Both the position numbers and the translations under genes were made by a program. 35,248 nucleotides of DNA, from the NCBI GenBank assembly GCA_002725995.1, contig PBRQ01000018.1:10740-45987 (forward strand), in the 5' to 3' direction. This document shows, piece by piece, positions 8,825-17,336 of this stretch. Numbering within the stretch: the stretch's first letter is position 1; the number at the start of each line of letters is the position of its first letter. Source of the stretch: Gammaproteobacteria bacterium (GTDB lineage Bacteria; Pseudomonadota; Gammaproteobacteria; Pseudomonadales; Azotimanducaceae). Under the pieces are notes generated by a model. The model saw only the letters and a list, made by a program, of their open reading frames with translations, was not told the DNA's origin and ran no database searches.

Positions 8825-8910
8825 ACCAGAAATTTAACTGACCTCCACCACTGAATGTTCTATTATCCCGTATCTGATTCGACGCGAGCACATCTGCTTT
8901 TGCGAACGCT
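8825..8910. promoter_or_regulatory. Divergent amgK/lptD promoter region
   Basis: These 86 bp must hold promoters for both directions. A TATTAT hexamer lies near 8862 on the plus strand. I could not find a convincing sigmaE (GGAACTT/TCAAA-type) promoter, although lptD and surA are often under envelope-stress control. No strong Shine-Dalgarno sequence precedes the lptD ATG. Confidence 0.35.
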
Positions 8911-11484
8911 ATGACCGCAACCGTTAAGACAGTAACTGGAACGGTTCTGGCCTTTTTCCTCGTCTCCATTCTGGCCTACGTACCACTATCAAGTGCAGAG
9001 CCTTATGTACAGGCTCATGTACAGAGTGCAGCCGAAGTGGATTGGGTTCCAGCGTCTGACCTTGATGAGAATCAGCAACAATTGCTCCCCTGGTATTGTG
9101 ACGGGCTCTATATCCAGCCTGAAGCCTTCCGCGAACGTACTCATCAGTCAGATCACAAACGATCAAACCACAAGAAACCAAAAAACAGCCCTCCAAATGA
9201 AAATCAGCCGATACACGTTTCGGCCCGGGATGCCCTGCATGTTGCTGATCATTCAACCACATTCACTGGTGATGTTGAAATCCAGCAGGGCTCGCGGCGC
9301 ATTAATTCAGAATTTGCATCCATGGATGCAGCTACAGATATAGCAACCCTGCAAGGCCCTGTCGCGATTCGGGAAACGGGTCTGCTGCTGCATGGCAGGC
9401 AAGCATCAGGAAACCTCTTTGCCGGCACCGGCGTTATTGACGGGGCAACCTTTCTTTTGCATCAGAGCCGCATGCAGGGAAGCGCAACCCAGATTCACAA
9501 AAAAGCGAACAACGAACTACTGATTGAGGATGGGGATTTCACGCGCTGCAACCCCGGGAAAAATACCTGGAGCATGCAGGGTAAAAACATCCGCCTGGTG
9601 ACGGACGAGGGGTATGGTGTTGCCAGAGACCTAACGATACGAGTTAAAAATGTTCCCGTTGCCTACTTCCCATACTTTCGCTTCCCCATAAATGACGAAA
9701 GACAATCAGGCTTCCTGATGCCTGGTATTGGACAGGATAGTGATGGTGGAACCGAACTTGATATCCCTTACTACTTCAACCTGGCGCCACACCACGATGC
9801 AACTTACCGGTTTCGCAGCATGTGGAAACGTGGCCTGATTCATGAAGCCAAGTATCGCCGCCTCACCAAAAACACCAACAACCTAATAGATGGTGCCATC
9901 ATCCTAAAGGATGACATTTATGACGACCGGACGGAACTTGACTTGAGGTCTGGTGCGATAACACCGGGGATCGAAAAGCGGGACCGCTGGCTGGTCCACG
10001 CAACGCACGACGGCGGCCGAAACCATCGCTGGAAATCATCAATCCGGTACAGCGCCGTCTCCGACAATGACTACCTGAGTGATATTGGCGGCAGCGTAGG
10101 TTCCGCATCGCCCCACCAGATGTCCCAGGTCAACGACAGAAACCTTGAAAATAGAACCACGCCAGCCCTGGACCGGATCGGGTCAATCTCATATCACGGC
10201 CATAAGTGGAAATCAAAAATCCAGGTTCAGGGCTTTCAAAGCCTTGACGACTTCGCCCTGGGGCAATATGAGAAGTTGCCGGAGCTGTCCGTTTCCTATC
10301 GGGACAAATACGATTTTCTAACGCTGGATACAAAGTTTCGCTACACCCATTTTGATCGTGACACCGACAACCTCAGAGGTGCACTCGCAATCACTGGGCA
10401 AAGGGGTGTTGTAGACGCCACGCTGGCGATGCCCGTACGCAGGGCCTGGGGGTTCGTGATTCCAGCGCTGAACCTCATCCACCGAAAATATAATCTCAGC
10501 AATACTGCCGCGACGGTGTCTAACAGCCCGTCGCTTACCACACCTTCCCTGTCACTGGATTCGGGACTGGTTTTTGACCGATTCTTCCGCTGGCGCAACA
10601 AGAAATTCCAGCAAACCCTGGAACCGCGACTGTTCTACCTGTATACGGAGTTCGATCGACAGGACGATCTGCCCCGGTTCGATGCTTCCGCCTCGACGCC
10701 GAGTTATTCTCAGATGTTTCGCAGGAATCGCTTTTCCGGATACGACCGAATTGCCGATACCCATCAGATGAGCATCGGCGTATCTACCAGCCTGCTTTCA
10801 GCGGACACGGGTGCGGAGTTTCTCAAGGCGAGTATTGGTCAGATTCAATACTTTAAAAACCGAGAGGTCGTTTTTCAGCCAAAAACTGGAGATGATCTGT
10901 CAGCCAACTCCTCTGCATTATTCACCGAGCTGAGACTAGCCCTGGGCGCCAATCTGAGCATGAACAGCTCCTTCGAGTGGGAACCCAGAAATGGCCGCTC
11001 AAATCGAGGCAAGTATTCTCTCAAGTATCGCCCGGATGAATACAAGATTGTAAATCTCTCGTACAGCTACACCAGTTCGGAAGTGCAGAGCGCTCGCCTC
11101 TTCCAAAGGCAGGAGGAATCCGATCTTTCTTTCATCTGGCGTATCGCCAGCAAATGGAGCGCAATCGGTCGATGGAACTTTGGCTGGGATGACGATCAAA
11201 CCATAGAGTCATTGCTTGGGGTCGAATACAATGACTGTTGCTGGAAATTTCGAGTGGTCTTTCGACGCTTCATTGAGGATCCAAGGCTAATGACGATCAC
11301 ATTTGATGACCCTTCGTCACCGGCTGGACAATCCCAGTTCACAAGACTGGATCACAGGGCTGATTCTGGCATATTCTTGGAGTTTCAGTTAAAAGGACTG
11401 GCTGAGTTGGGTGGTCGATTAGATCGGCTGCTTGAAGATTCAATTCCCGGTTATCGGGCAAGAGAAAACCGAATAGGTATGTAA
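8911..11484 (+). CDS. lptD: LPS-assembly outer membrane protein LptD
   Basis: This 857-residue beta-barrel protein inserts lipopolysaccharide into the outer leaflet together with LptE. It has a signal peptide (hydrophobic residues about 10-27, cleavage near 'LSSAEP'), a periplasmic beta-jellyroll ('IHVSARDALHVADHSTTFTG', then 'INSEFASMD') and a long C-terminal barrel. All four disulfide cysteines expected from E. coli are present: Cys63, Cys213 and the adjacent pair Cys776-Cys777 ('NDCCWKFR'). It should therefore depend on Dsb and LptE for maturation. The surA ATG overlaps its TAA by one base, so barrel protein and chaperone are coupled. Confidence 0.96.
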   Translation: MTATVKTVTGTVLAFFLVSILAYVPLSSAEPYVQAHVQSAAEVDWVPASDLDENQQQLLPWYCDGLYIQPEAFRERTHQSDHKRSNHKKPKNSPPNENQPIHVSARDALHVADHSTTFTGDVEIQQGSRRINSEFASMDAATDIATLQGPVAIRETGLLLHGRQASGNLFAGTGVIDGATFLLHQSRMQGSATQIHKKANNELLIEDGDFTRCNPGKNTWSMQGKNIRLVTDEGYGVARDLTIRVKNVPVAYFPYFRFPINDERQSGFLMPGIGQDSDGGTELDIPYYFNLAPHHDATYRFRSMWKRGLIHEAKYRRLTKNTNNLIDGAIILKDDIYDDRTELDLRSGAITPGIEKRDRWLVHATHDGGRNHRWKSSIRYSAVSDNDYLSDIGGSVGSASPHQMSQVNDRNLENRTTPALDRIGSISYHGHKWKSKIQVQGFQSLDDFALGQYEKLPELSVSYRDKYDFLTLDTKFRYTHFDRDTDNLRGALAITGQRGVVDATLAMPVRRAWGFVIPALNLIHRKYNLSNTAATVSNSPSLTTPSLSLDSGLVFDRFFRWRNKKFQQTLEPRLFYLYTEFDRQDDLPRFDASASTPSYSQMFRRNRFSGYDRIADTHQMSIGVSTSLLSADTGAEFLKASIGQIQYFKNREVVFQPKTGDDLSANSSALFTELRLALGANLSMNSSFEWEPRNGRSNRGKYSLKYRPDEYKIVNLSYSYTSSEVQSARLFQRQEESDLSFIWRIASKWSAIGRWNFGWDDDQTIESLLGVEYNDCCWKFRVVFRRFIEDPRLMTITFDDPSSPAGQSQFTRLDHRADSGIFLEFQLKGLAELGGRLDRLLEDSIPGYRARENRIGM

Positions 11485-12773
11485 TGAAACATATAGCACT
11501 AGTACTCTCCGGCATATTCCTGTTGAGCAGTTCAATTGCCTGTTACCCCGCACTGATCGTTTTGGACCGCATCGCCGTAATTGTCAATGACGACGTTATC
11601 ATGCAGTCAGAACTCAAGGCACGCACTCAGGCCATTAAGACGCAGATATCAAACTCGCCAAATGGTACCGTTCCACCTGAAGATGCGCTCGTCGCACAAA
11701 TTGTTGAAAGACTGATCGTTGAGAGCATTCAGATTCAAATGGCTGACAGCCGTGGCGTAAGAATCAGCGACGACGAGCTAAACGAGGCACTGCAGAGTAT
11801 TTCTGCTCAGAATGGGCTCAGCCCGGACCAGTTCCAGAAAGCCATCGAACAGGATGGCATCAGCTACGTTGAAATGCGCGCCCAGATCCGCCGCGAACTA
11901 AAGATGAACCGCATTCAGCAGGGCGTGATGCGCAATCGAATTCGAATCTCAGAACAACAGATAAAGAATTTTCTCGATACTGAAGTAGGTGGCGTAATCA
12001 CCGCTGATGAGTATCGCCTGGCACATATACTTCTTGCTAACCCGGCGGACGCCAGCGCCGAACAGATAAAAACGGTAAAACAACAGGCGGAGGCCCTCCG
12101 TGCTCGACTAGACGAAGGTGTAGATTTCCAGAGTCTGGCGATAGAAAAATCTGCTGGCAAGAATGCCCTTGATGGCGGAGACCTCGGATGGCGAAAGCCC
12201 GGGCAGCTACCAACCATGTTCTCAGATATCGCCCAGGAAATGGCAATAGGCGAAGTACGCGGCCCCATCAAGAGTGGCAGTGGCTACCACCTGATAACAC
12301 TGGTCCAAAAACGCGGAGCAAAAGCAGAAGGCAATGTAGAACAGACACGGGTACGCCACGTGCTGGTTCGACCCTCCGAAATCAGGACAGGTGAAGAAGC
12401 TCGCGAGCTTGCAGAAAGCCTGCAGGAAGAAGTCCTCGGAGGGCGTGCATTTGATGAGATAGCCAAGCTCCACTCTGACGACCCTGGATCAGCCCTAAGC
12501 GGGGGTGATCTCGGTTGGAGCAGAGCGGGTGTATTCGTTCCCAAGTTTGAAGAAGTAATGAACTCTTTGGATCTCAACAAGGTTAGTCAGGTATTTCTCA
12601 CTGAACATGGGTACCACTTCCTGGAAGTCACTGGAAGAAGGATTGAGGATTTCAGCGAGCGCTTCAAGCAAAGGCAGGCTGAGAATTATCTTCGCAACCA
12701 GATGTTTGATGAAGAGCTTGAAGCCTGGTTAAGGGAAATCAGGGAAGAGGCATTTGTCGAGATACGAAGCTAA
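11484..12773 (+). CDS. surA: Periplasmic chaperone / peptidyl-prolyl isomerase SurA
   Basis: This 429-residue outer-membrane-protein chaperone has an N-terminal SurA domain ('DRIAVIVNDDVIMQSEL', 'QDGISYVEMRAQIRRELKM') followed by two parvulin domains. These lie at roughly 178-280 ('YRLAHILLANP', 'GGDLGWRKPGQLP') and 290-390 ('TRVRHVLVRPSEI', 'GGDLGWSRAGVFVP'). The N-terminal hydrophobic segment ends 'LLSSSIACYPA'. The Cys at position 20 gives a lipobox-like but imperfect site; signal peptidase I cleavage after 'YPA' fits SurA alignments better. It follows lptD with a 1-bp overlap and its end overlaps the pdxA start by 20 bp. Confidence 0.95.
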   Translation: MKHIALVLSGIFLLSSSIACYPALIVLDRIAVIVNDDVIMQSELKARTQAIKTQISNSPNGTVPPEDALVAQIVERLIVESIQIQMADSRGVRISDDELNEALQSISAQNGLSPDQFQKAIEQDGISYVEMRAQIRRELKMNRIQQGVMRNRIRISEQQIKNFLDTEVGGVITADEYRLAHILLANPADASAEQIKTVKQQAEALRARLDEGVDFQSLAIEKSAGKNALDGGDLGWRKPGQLPTMFSDIAQEMAIGEVRGPIKSGSGYHLITLVQKRGAKAEGNVEQTRVRHVLVRPSEIRTGEEARELAESLQEEVLGGRAFDEIAKLHSDDPGSALSGGDLGWSRAGVFVPKFEEVMNSLDLNKVSQVFLTEHGYHFLEVTGRRIEDFSERFKQRQAENYLRNQMFDEELEAWLREIREEAFVEIRS

Positions 12774-13785
12774 CCACCCCGTCCGGCTCGCCGTCACACC
12801 GGGGGAGCCGGCGGGTATTGGACCCGAACTATGCGTCCAGTCATATAACGAATTCTTTGGGGAAATCCAGCCTATATATTTTGCGGACCCGGACCTGCTC
12901 TGTGAGCGTGCCAGGTTACTGGGAATAGACATCACTTTGAATGACTGGTCCGCCAGCGAAGAGTTTGTCTCGGGTAAGCTCAACTTTTTCCCTATCCCAC
13001 TGCGATCACCCTGTAAAGTAGCAAGGCTCGATGCAGCAAACGCGCCATATGTGATGGAGTCACTCAGATCAGCGCTTACGCACTGTGAGTCCGGAAAACT
13101 GCAGGCAATGGTCACAGGACCTGTTAACAAGGCGGTGATCAACGATGCCGGAACACCATTCAGCGGACATACCGAGTGGCTTGCAGAAGAAACGGGTACC
13201 CGCGATGTGGTGATGATGTTTGTCAGCGACAGCCTGAAAGTTGCCCTCGCCACCACCCACTTGCCGCTACGTGCTGTACCAGATGCTATCAATCAACAGA
13301 GCCTGACGCAGGCCATTCAAATTACAATAGAGGAACTTAAAACCAAGTTCGGGATTGATGAACCACGATTGCTGGTCTGTGGGTTAAACCCCCATGCGGG
13401 AGAAGGGGGCCACCTCGGCACAGAGGAAGATGAAGTCATCATTCCAGTTCTGACGAAGCTATCGAAAACAGGATTGCATATTGAAGGCCCGGTCCCTGCA
13501 GATACAGCTTTCACCAAGCACAGGCTCGGCACCACGGATGCAGTGCTGGTCATGTACCATGACCAGGGCTTAACTGTGGTAAAACACCAGGGCTTCGGTG
13601 AGGCAGTCAACGTCACCCTGGGGTTACCCATCATTAGGACTTCCGTTGATCACGGCACGGCACTTGACCTTGCAGGTTCTGGAAAAGGTGATAGCAAAAG
13701 CCTCAGGGGTGCGATCGAATGCGCCGCTAACCTTGCCAGGGTGTTTCATGGGGATAGAGAAATGTTTGTGCCGGAAGCGAGCTAA
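12754..13785 (+). CDS. pdxA: 4-hydroxythreonine-4-phosphate dehydrogenase
   Basis: This 343-residue enzyme oxidises 4-phosphohydroxythreonine in pyridoxal phosphate synthesis. Motifs: 'LAVTPGEPAGIGPEL' at the N-terminus, 'VTGPVNKAVI', 'FSGHTEWLAEET', 'LNPHAGEGGHLGTEE', and 'MYHDQGLTVVKHQGFGEAVN' with the metal-binding His. The start is TTG at 12754, preceded by AAGAGG. No ATG or GTG lies between there and the conserved 'AVTPGEP', so the rare start codon is well supported. The overlap with surA implies translational coupling. Confidence 0.95.
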   Translation: MSRYEANHPVRLAVTPGEPAGIGPELCVQSYNEFFGEIQPIYFADPDLLCERARLLGIDITLNDWSASEEFVSGKLNFFPIPLRSPCKVARLDAANAPYVMESLRSALTHCESGKLQAMVTGPVNKAVINDAGTPFSGHTEWLAEETGTRDVVMMFVSDSLKVALATTHLPLRAVPDAINQQSLTQAIQITIEELKTKFGIDEPRLLVCGLNPHAGEGGHLGTEEDEVIIPVLTKLSKTGLHIEGPVPADTAFTKHRLGTTDAVLVMYHDQGLTVVKHQGFGEAVNVTLGLPIIRTSVDHGTALDLAGSGKGDSKSLRGAIECAANLARVFHGDREMFVPEAS

Positions 13786-13791
13786 GCAAAA

Positions 13792-14562
13792 ATGGCTATA
13801 CGTGCACGGAAACGTTTTTCCCAGAATTTCCTGACGAATACAAACGTTATTGAACAGATAGCAGCAGCCATTAATCCAGCACAAACGGATCACATCCTTG
13901 AAATCGGCCCCGGCCGAGGTGCGATTACTGATTTTCTCGTTGGATCAGGATGTCACCTTGATCTGGTTGAGATTGACAGGGATCTCGTCAATCGACTTGA
14001 ACCGCTATACCCAAATGTCATGATTTATTCTGAAGACATTCTGAAATTTGATCTGGCCAGGATAGATTCACCCACACCCATCAGGGTCGTCGGGAACCTG
14101 CCATACAATATATCAACGCCTTTACTGTTCAAGCTTTTTCAGCACAGTGAATGTATCAAAGACCTGACATTCATGCTGCAGTTGGAAGTCGTGAACAGAA
14201 TTGTCGCCCAACCTTCCAGCAAGAGCTACGGCCGACTTTCGATCATGAGCCAGTACCACTGTGATGCGGAGAAACTGTTTCAGATCCCTTCAACTGCCTT
14301 CACACCGAAACCAAAGGTAGAGTCAGCTTTAATCAGGCTGACACCAAGACGAAACCCAAGCCTGGTCGCCAGCAATCTCGAACTCCTTGGGCAAATACTC
14401 ATTTCTGCTTTCAGTAAAAGGAGGAAAACAGTACGCAACGCCCTGGCATCCTATCTTTCTGCTGAAGATTTGCAGCACCTCAACATTGATACGGGCCTGC
14501 GACCGGAAAACCTCAGTCCGGATGACTATGTACGCTGTGCCAATTTTCTGAGCGACAGATGA
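13792..14562 (+). CDS. rsmA: 16S rRNA (adenine1518/1519-N6,N6)-dimethyltransferase
   Basis: This 256-residue SAM-dependent enzyme (KsgA) dimethylates two adjacent adenines near the 3' end of 16S rRNA in a late small-subunit check. Motifs: 'RKRFSQNFLTN' at the N-terminus, 'ILEIGPGRGAITDFL' (SAM motif I), 'LVEIDRDLVNRL', and the adenine-methylase signature 'VVGNLPYNISTPLLF'. It begins 6 bp after pdxA. Its stop overlaps the apaH start (ATGA), so apaG, which usually lies between them, is absent here. Confidence 0.96.
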   Translation: MAIRARKRFSQNFLTNTNVIEQIAAAINPAQTDHILEIGPGRGAITDFLVGSGCHLDLVEIDRDLVNRLEPLYPNVMIYSEDILKFDLARIDSPTPIRVVGNLPYNISTPLLFKLFQHSECIKDLTFMLQLEVVNRIVAQPSSKSYGRLSIMSQYHCDAEKLFQIPSTAFTPKPKVESALIRLTPRRNPSLVASNLELLGQILISAFSKRRKTVRNALASYLSAEDLQHLNIDTGLRPENLSPDDYVRCANFLSDR

Positions 14563-15368
14563 GAACCTACGTTTTTGGAGATATCCAGGGCTGTTTCGAT
14601 GAGCTCGATCGATTGCTTGATATGGCCAACTACGATGCTTCTGTAGATCGCCTCTGGTTTGTCGGCGACCTGATCAACCGTGGCCCTAAGAACCTTGAAA
14701 CTCTTAACTTCATTATGTCGCAGCGGCAAGTGACCGTCGTTCTCGGAAACCATGACCTGCATTTCCTGGCCCTCGCATCAGATCACCGAGCCCCTCACCC
14801 GAGCGATACGGTCTCCGACCTGCTGACAAGTTCGAAGCGGACAGAAATTGTTGACTGGCTTCGCAACCAACCCCTGATACACAGCGACCAGGAATCAGGG
14901 ACTGTCATGGTACATGCGGGTATCCCGCCCATGTGGAACCTTGATATATGCCTCGCGCGGGCAAGGGAAGTGGAGGCGGTATTGCAGAGTGATGACTACA
15001 CAACTTTTCTGAAGGGGATGTATGGTAACGAACCAGAAGAGTGGCGGGATGACCTAAAGGGTCAGGGTCGGCTTCGCATAATAACCAACTACTTCACCAG
15101 AATGCGCTATGTCACCATGAACGGAAAGCTGGAACTCACGCACAAGGGCAGCGAGGTGCCTGCAGGTTTTTCTCCATGGTTCGATCTACTACAACCAGCC
15201 CAGGCAATGCCATGCATCCTGTTTGGTCATTGGGCTGCGTTAGAAGGGGTCACCAACAACAAATCCGCCATTGCCCTTGATACCGGCTGTGTCTGGGGTC
15301 GAAACCTGACTGCTTTTTGCATCGAGGACAAGCAGATTTTTTCAACTCCGGGTGACCCCATCAAATAA
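14559..15368 (+). CDS. apaH: Symmetrical diadenosine tetraphosphatase
   Basis: This 269-residue metallophosphatase splits Ap4A into two ADP and also removes NpnN-type caps from RNA in characterised bacteria. Metal-ligand motifs are intact: 'YVFGDIQGCFDEL', 'WFVGDLINRGPKNLE', 'VVLGNHDLHFLALA' and 'MVHAGIPPMW', with a late 'LFGHWAALEG'. Length is normal. It overlaps rsmA by 4 bp and ends one base before the convergent TetR gene, which marks the boundary between the core operon and the accessory region. Confidence 0.96.
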   Translation: MRTYVFGDIQGCFDELDRLLDMANYDASVDRLWFVGDLINRGPKNLETLNFIMSQRQVTVVLGNHDLHFLALASDHRAPHPSDTVSDLLTSSKRTEIVDWLRNQPLIHSDQESGTVMVHAGIPPMWNLDICLARAREVEAVLQSDDYTTFLKGMYGNEPEEWRDDLKGQGRLRIITNYFTRMRYVTMNGKLELTHKGSEVPAGFSPWFDLLQPAQAMPCILFGHWAALEGVTNNKSAIALDTGCVWGRNLTAFCIEDKQIFSTPGDPIK

Positions 15369-15369
15369 T

Positions 15370-15981
15370 TTAGGAACTGCTCGCCAGCCCAGAAAACAAT
15401 ACACTCCTAATCGCTTCCTCGACCTCCACCGGATTTACTTGCCTATTAAGCTTTCCAGCGAGGTTCAACGACACCACACCATGAACAGCAGACCAGATCA
15501 CATGCGTTTGAATATCCGCTGCAGGGTCATCCCGAAAAATCCCCTTATTGATGAGTTCTTCAACGGTTGTGTGCAATGGCTTCATCGAAGCGCTTTCGGC
15601 TTCCTGAAGTAGCGGGTAATCAATCGGATCCGGTTGGGCCAACTCAAACATCAGCCGATATTGATCAGGATTTTCATTTGCATAGCGAAAATAGGCCAAA
15701 CCAAGCTCCACCAGCCTTTCCAGGGTATTGTCCGTAGAAAAGTATGCACGCTGTTGGGAGTCAGCGAAGGATTGATAGGCGGTCGCCCTGACCATCGCAT
15801 AAATCTCATCCTTGTCCCCAAAGTACCTGTATGCCTTCATTGGGCTGCAGCCAAGATCCTTAGCAATGGCCCGCATGGTGACACCGGTGTAGCCGTTTTT
15901 TGCAAATAGGCGCGTGGCGGTCGAAGCAAGCTGCTGTTTGAACTCTGTGACCTGCTCCTGCGTTAACTTCAGTCGCGCCAT
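15370..15981 (-). CDS. TetR-family transcriptional regulator
   Basis: This 203-residue regulator has the N-terminal helix-turn-helix 'GVTMRAIAKDLGCSPMKAYR' followed by 'YFGDKDEIYAMV', the TetR hallmark. The C-terminal ligand domain (residues ~80-200) is alpha-helical with 'YRLMFELAQP', a pattern of the TetR_C subgroup often found next to transporter or catabolic genes. Its ATG overlaps the MFS stop (TAATG), so it is the third gene of the RetSat-MFS-TetR operon. Self-regulation through the palindrome at 18881-18899 is likely but inferred; the ligand is unknown. Confidence 0.9.
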   Translation of the reverse strand: MARLKLTQEQVTEFKQQLASTATRLFAKNGYTGVTMRAIAKDLGCSPMKAYRYFGDKDEIYAMVRATAYQSFADSQQRAYFSTDNTLERLVELGLAYFRYANENPDQYRLMFELAQPDPIDYPLLQEAESASMKPLHTTVEELINKGIFRDDPAADIQTHVIWSAVHGVVSLNLAGKLNRQVNPVEVEEAIRSVLFSGLASSS

Positions 15982-17336
15982 TACTCACCCGCCATCAGGT
16001 TATCGCGATCTGACACCGATTCATCCGGAGCAATGTCGACAAGCGAACGACCCGCTGTTTCAGGGAAAAACAGATACAGCATTATCGGCACAACAAATCC
16101 AATTCCACACAGGATCATAATTGCATGCCAGATAGATCCGACGACCGCGAAAAGTCCGGACACGGCAGCCAAACCGATCGCGGCACCAATGGTATCCACA
16201 AACCCACGGATACCCGTAGCAGTCGACCTCGCTCGTGTGGGGAATAATTCACTGCCATACGATGAGATGGTCACGTCTGTTCCCATCAGGAAGAAAAGGA
16301 GAACGATCCACAAAAGGGGAACAAACATTCCAACTGACCCATAGAAAATGCAGGCAATAATCAAAAACCCAACCGAGAAACCTGAAGACACGGGCCTTCG
16401 ACCAAACCGGTCACTCAACCACCCGGCAAGGGGGTTGCCTACAATGCCGAACGCTCCTCCCAGCGCCATCAGGATGGCCACACTCGCCGGGCTCCAGGCA
16501 TGCACATCCTGTAAGTATTTGGGCGCAAAGAAGGCGGCGCTGCTTGAACCGATGGCGAAAAAGAAAGCGACACTACTGATGGCGAGTAACTTACCGGAAG
16601 AATGACTAATCAAATGTACGAAAGGCGCCCAAACTGACTCGTCTTTTCGCTCATGAACCTGGGCCGACTGCGTTGACTCGTACATAATGGTTTCGGGCAT
16701 TGAGCGACGCCAGTAGGCCATCAAGGCCAGGGGAGCCAGCCCAACCAGATACAGGCTTCGCCACCCATAGGGCAGTATGTCCACTATGGAAAACAATACC
16801 GATGCCAAACCTGCCCCACATGCCTGTATCGCAGCCAGGGCGCCGATACCCCAGCCTCGCTTCCCAGGTGGAAATTCCTCCGCAATCACAACGATGGCAA
16901 TCAAAACTTCGGCTGTAGCAAACGCCCTGGCAAAAAACTGTAGTACAACAAAGGCTTCAACACTCGGGACGAACGCCGTTGCTCCTGTAAGGAGTGTGTA
17001 GGCCAAGACCGTGAACAGGAGCATTGGTTTTCGACCTAAACGATCAGCCGCCAATGTAATCAATACTGAAAGCAGTGACCCTGACCTGATAATGGACCCG
17101 AGAAATCCCAGGTCTCCTTCCGCTATAGCCAGTTCCTGCTGAATATGGGCCAGATTCAAAGAAAGAAGATAAAGGTCATACATTTCAAAAAAGGAAACAC
17201 CCGCTACCAGCCCCAGCATGCGCCATTGACGATCGGTTAGATCAGGGGCGGGCCCAAGGAACCTTGCGTACCTATACCAGCCAGGAACCTTGCCTATTAA
17301 CTCGGCATCGCCTTCAGGCATCCTCAAGAATCTCAT
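15981..17336 (-). CDS. Major facilitator superfamily transporter
   Basis: This roughly 450-residue permease has about 12 hydrophobic segments and two loop motifs of MFS proteins: 'ADRLGRKPML' after TM2-3 and 'LSDRFGRRPV' in the second half. A third acidic loop, 'ELFPTRARSTATGIRG', resembles the sugar-porter and metabolite:H+ symporter groups. The frame is open further upstream, but that part overlaps the flavoprotein gene and is not conserved. ATGs at 17336 and 17321 are both plausible; the latter has a TTGAGG stretch, but no spacing. It overlaps the upstream gene by 8-23 bp. The substrate cannot be read from sequence; it may be the substrate or product of the flavoprotein. Confidence 0.88.
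   Translation of the reverse strand: MRFLRMPEGDAELIGKVPGWYRYARFLGPAPDLTDRQWRMLGLVAGVSFFEMYDLYLLSLNLAHIQQELAIAEGDLGFLGSIIRSGSLLSVLITLAADRLGRKPMLLFTVLAYTLLTGATAFVPSVEAFVVLQFFARAFATAEVLIAIVVIAEEFPPGKRGWGIGALAAIQACGAGLASVLFSIVDILPYGWRSLYLVGLAPLALMAYWRRSMPETIMYESTQSAQVHERKDESVWAPFVHLISHSSGKLLAISSVAFFFAIGSSSAAFFAPKYLQDVHAWSPASVAILMALGGAFGIVGNPLAGWLSDRFGRRPVSSGFSVGFLIIACIFYGSVGMFVPLLWIVLLFFLMGTDVTISSYGSELFPTRARSTATGIRGFVDTIGAAIGLAAVSGLFAVVGSIWHAIMILCGIGFVVPIMLYLFFPETAGRSLVDIAPDESVSDRDNLMAGE

Noticed and set aside
8825..8910. sigmaE promoter for lptD.
   Set aside because: No GGAACTT-type -35 with a TCAAA-type -10 at proper spacing could be found; it may exist in degenerate form but cannot be supported.
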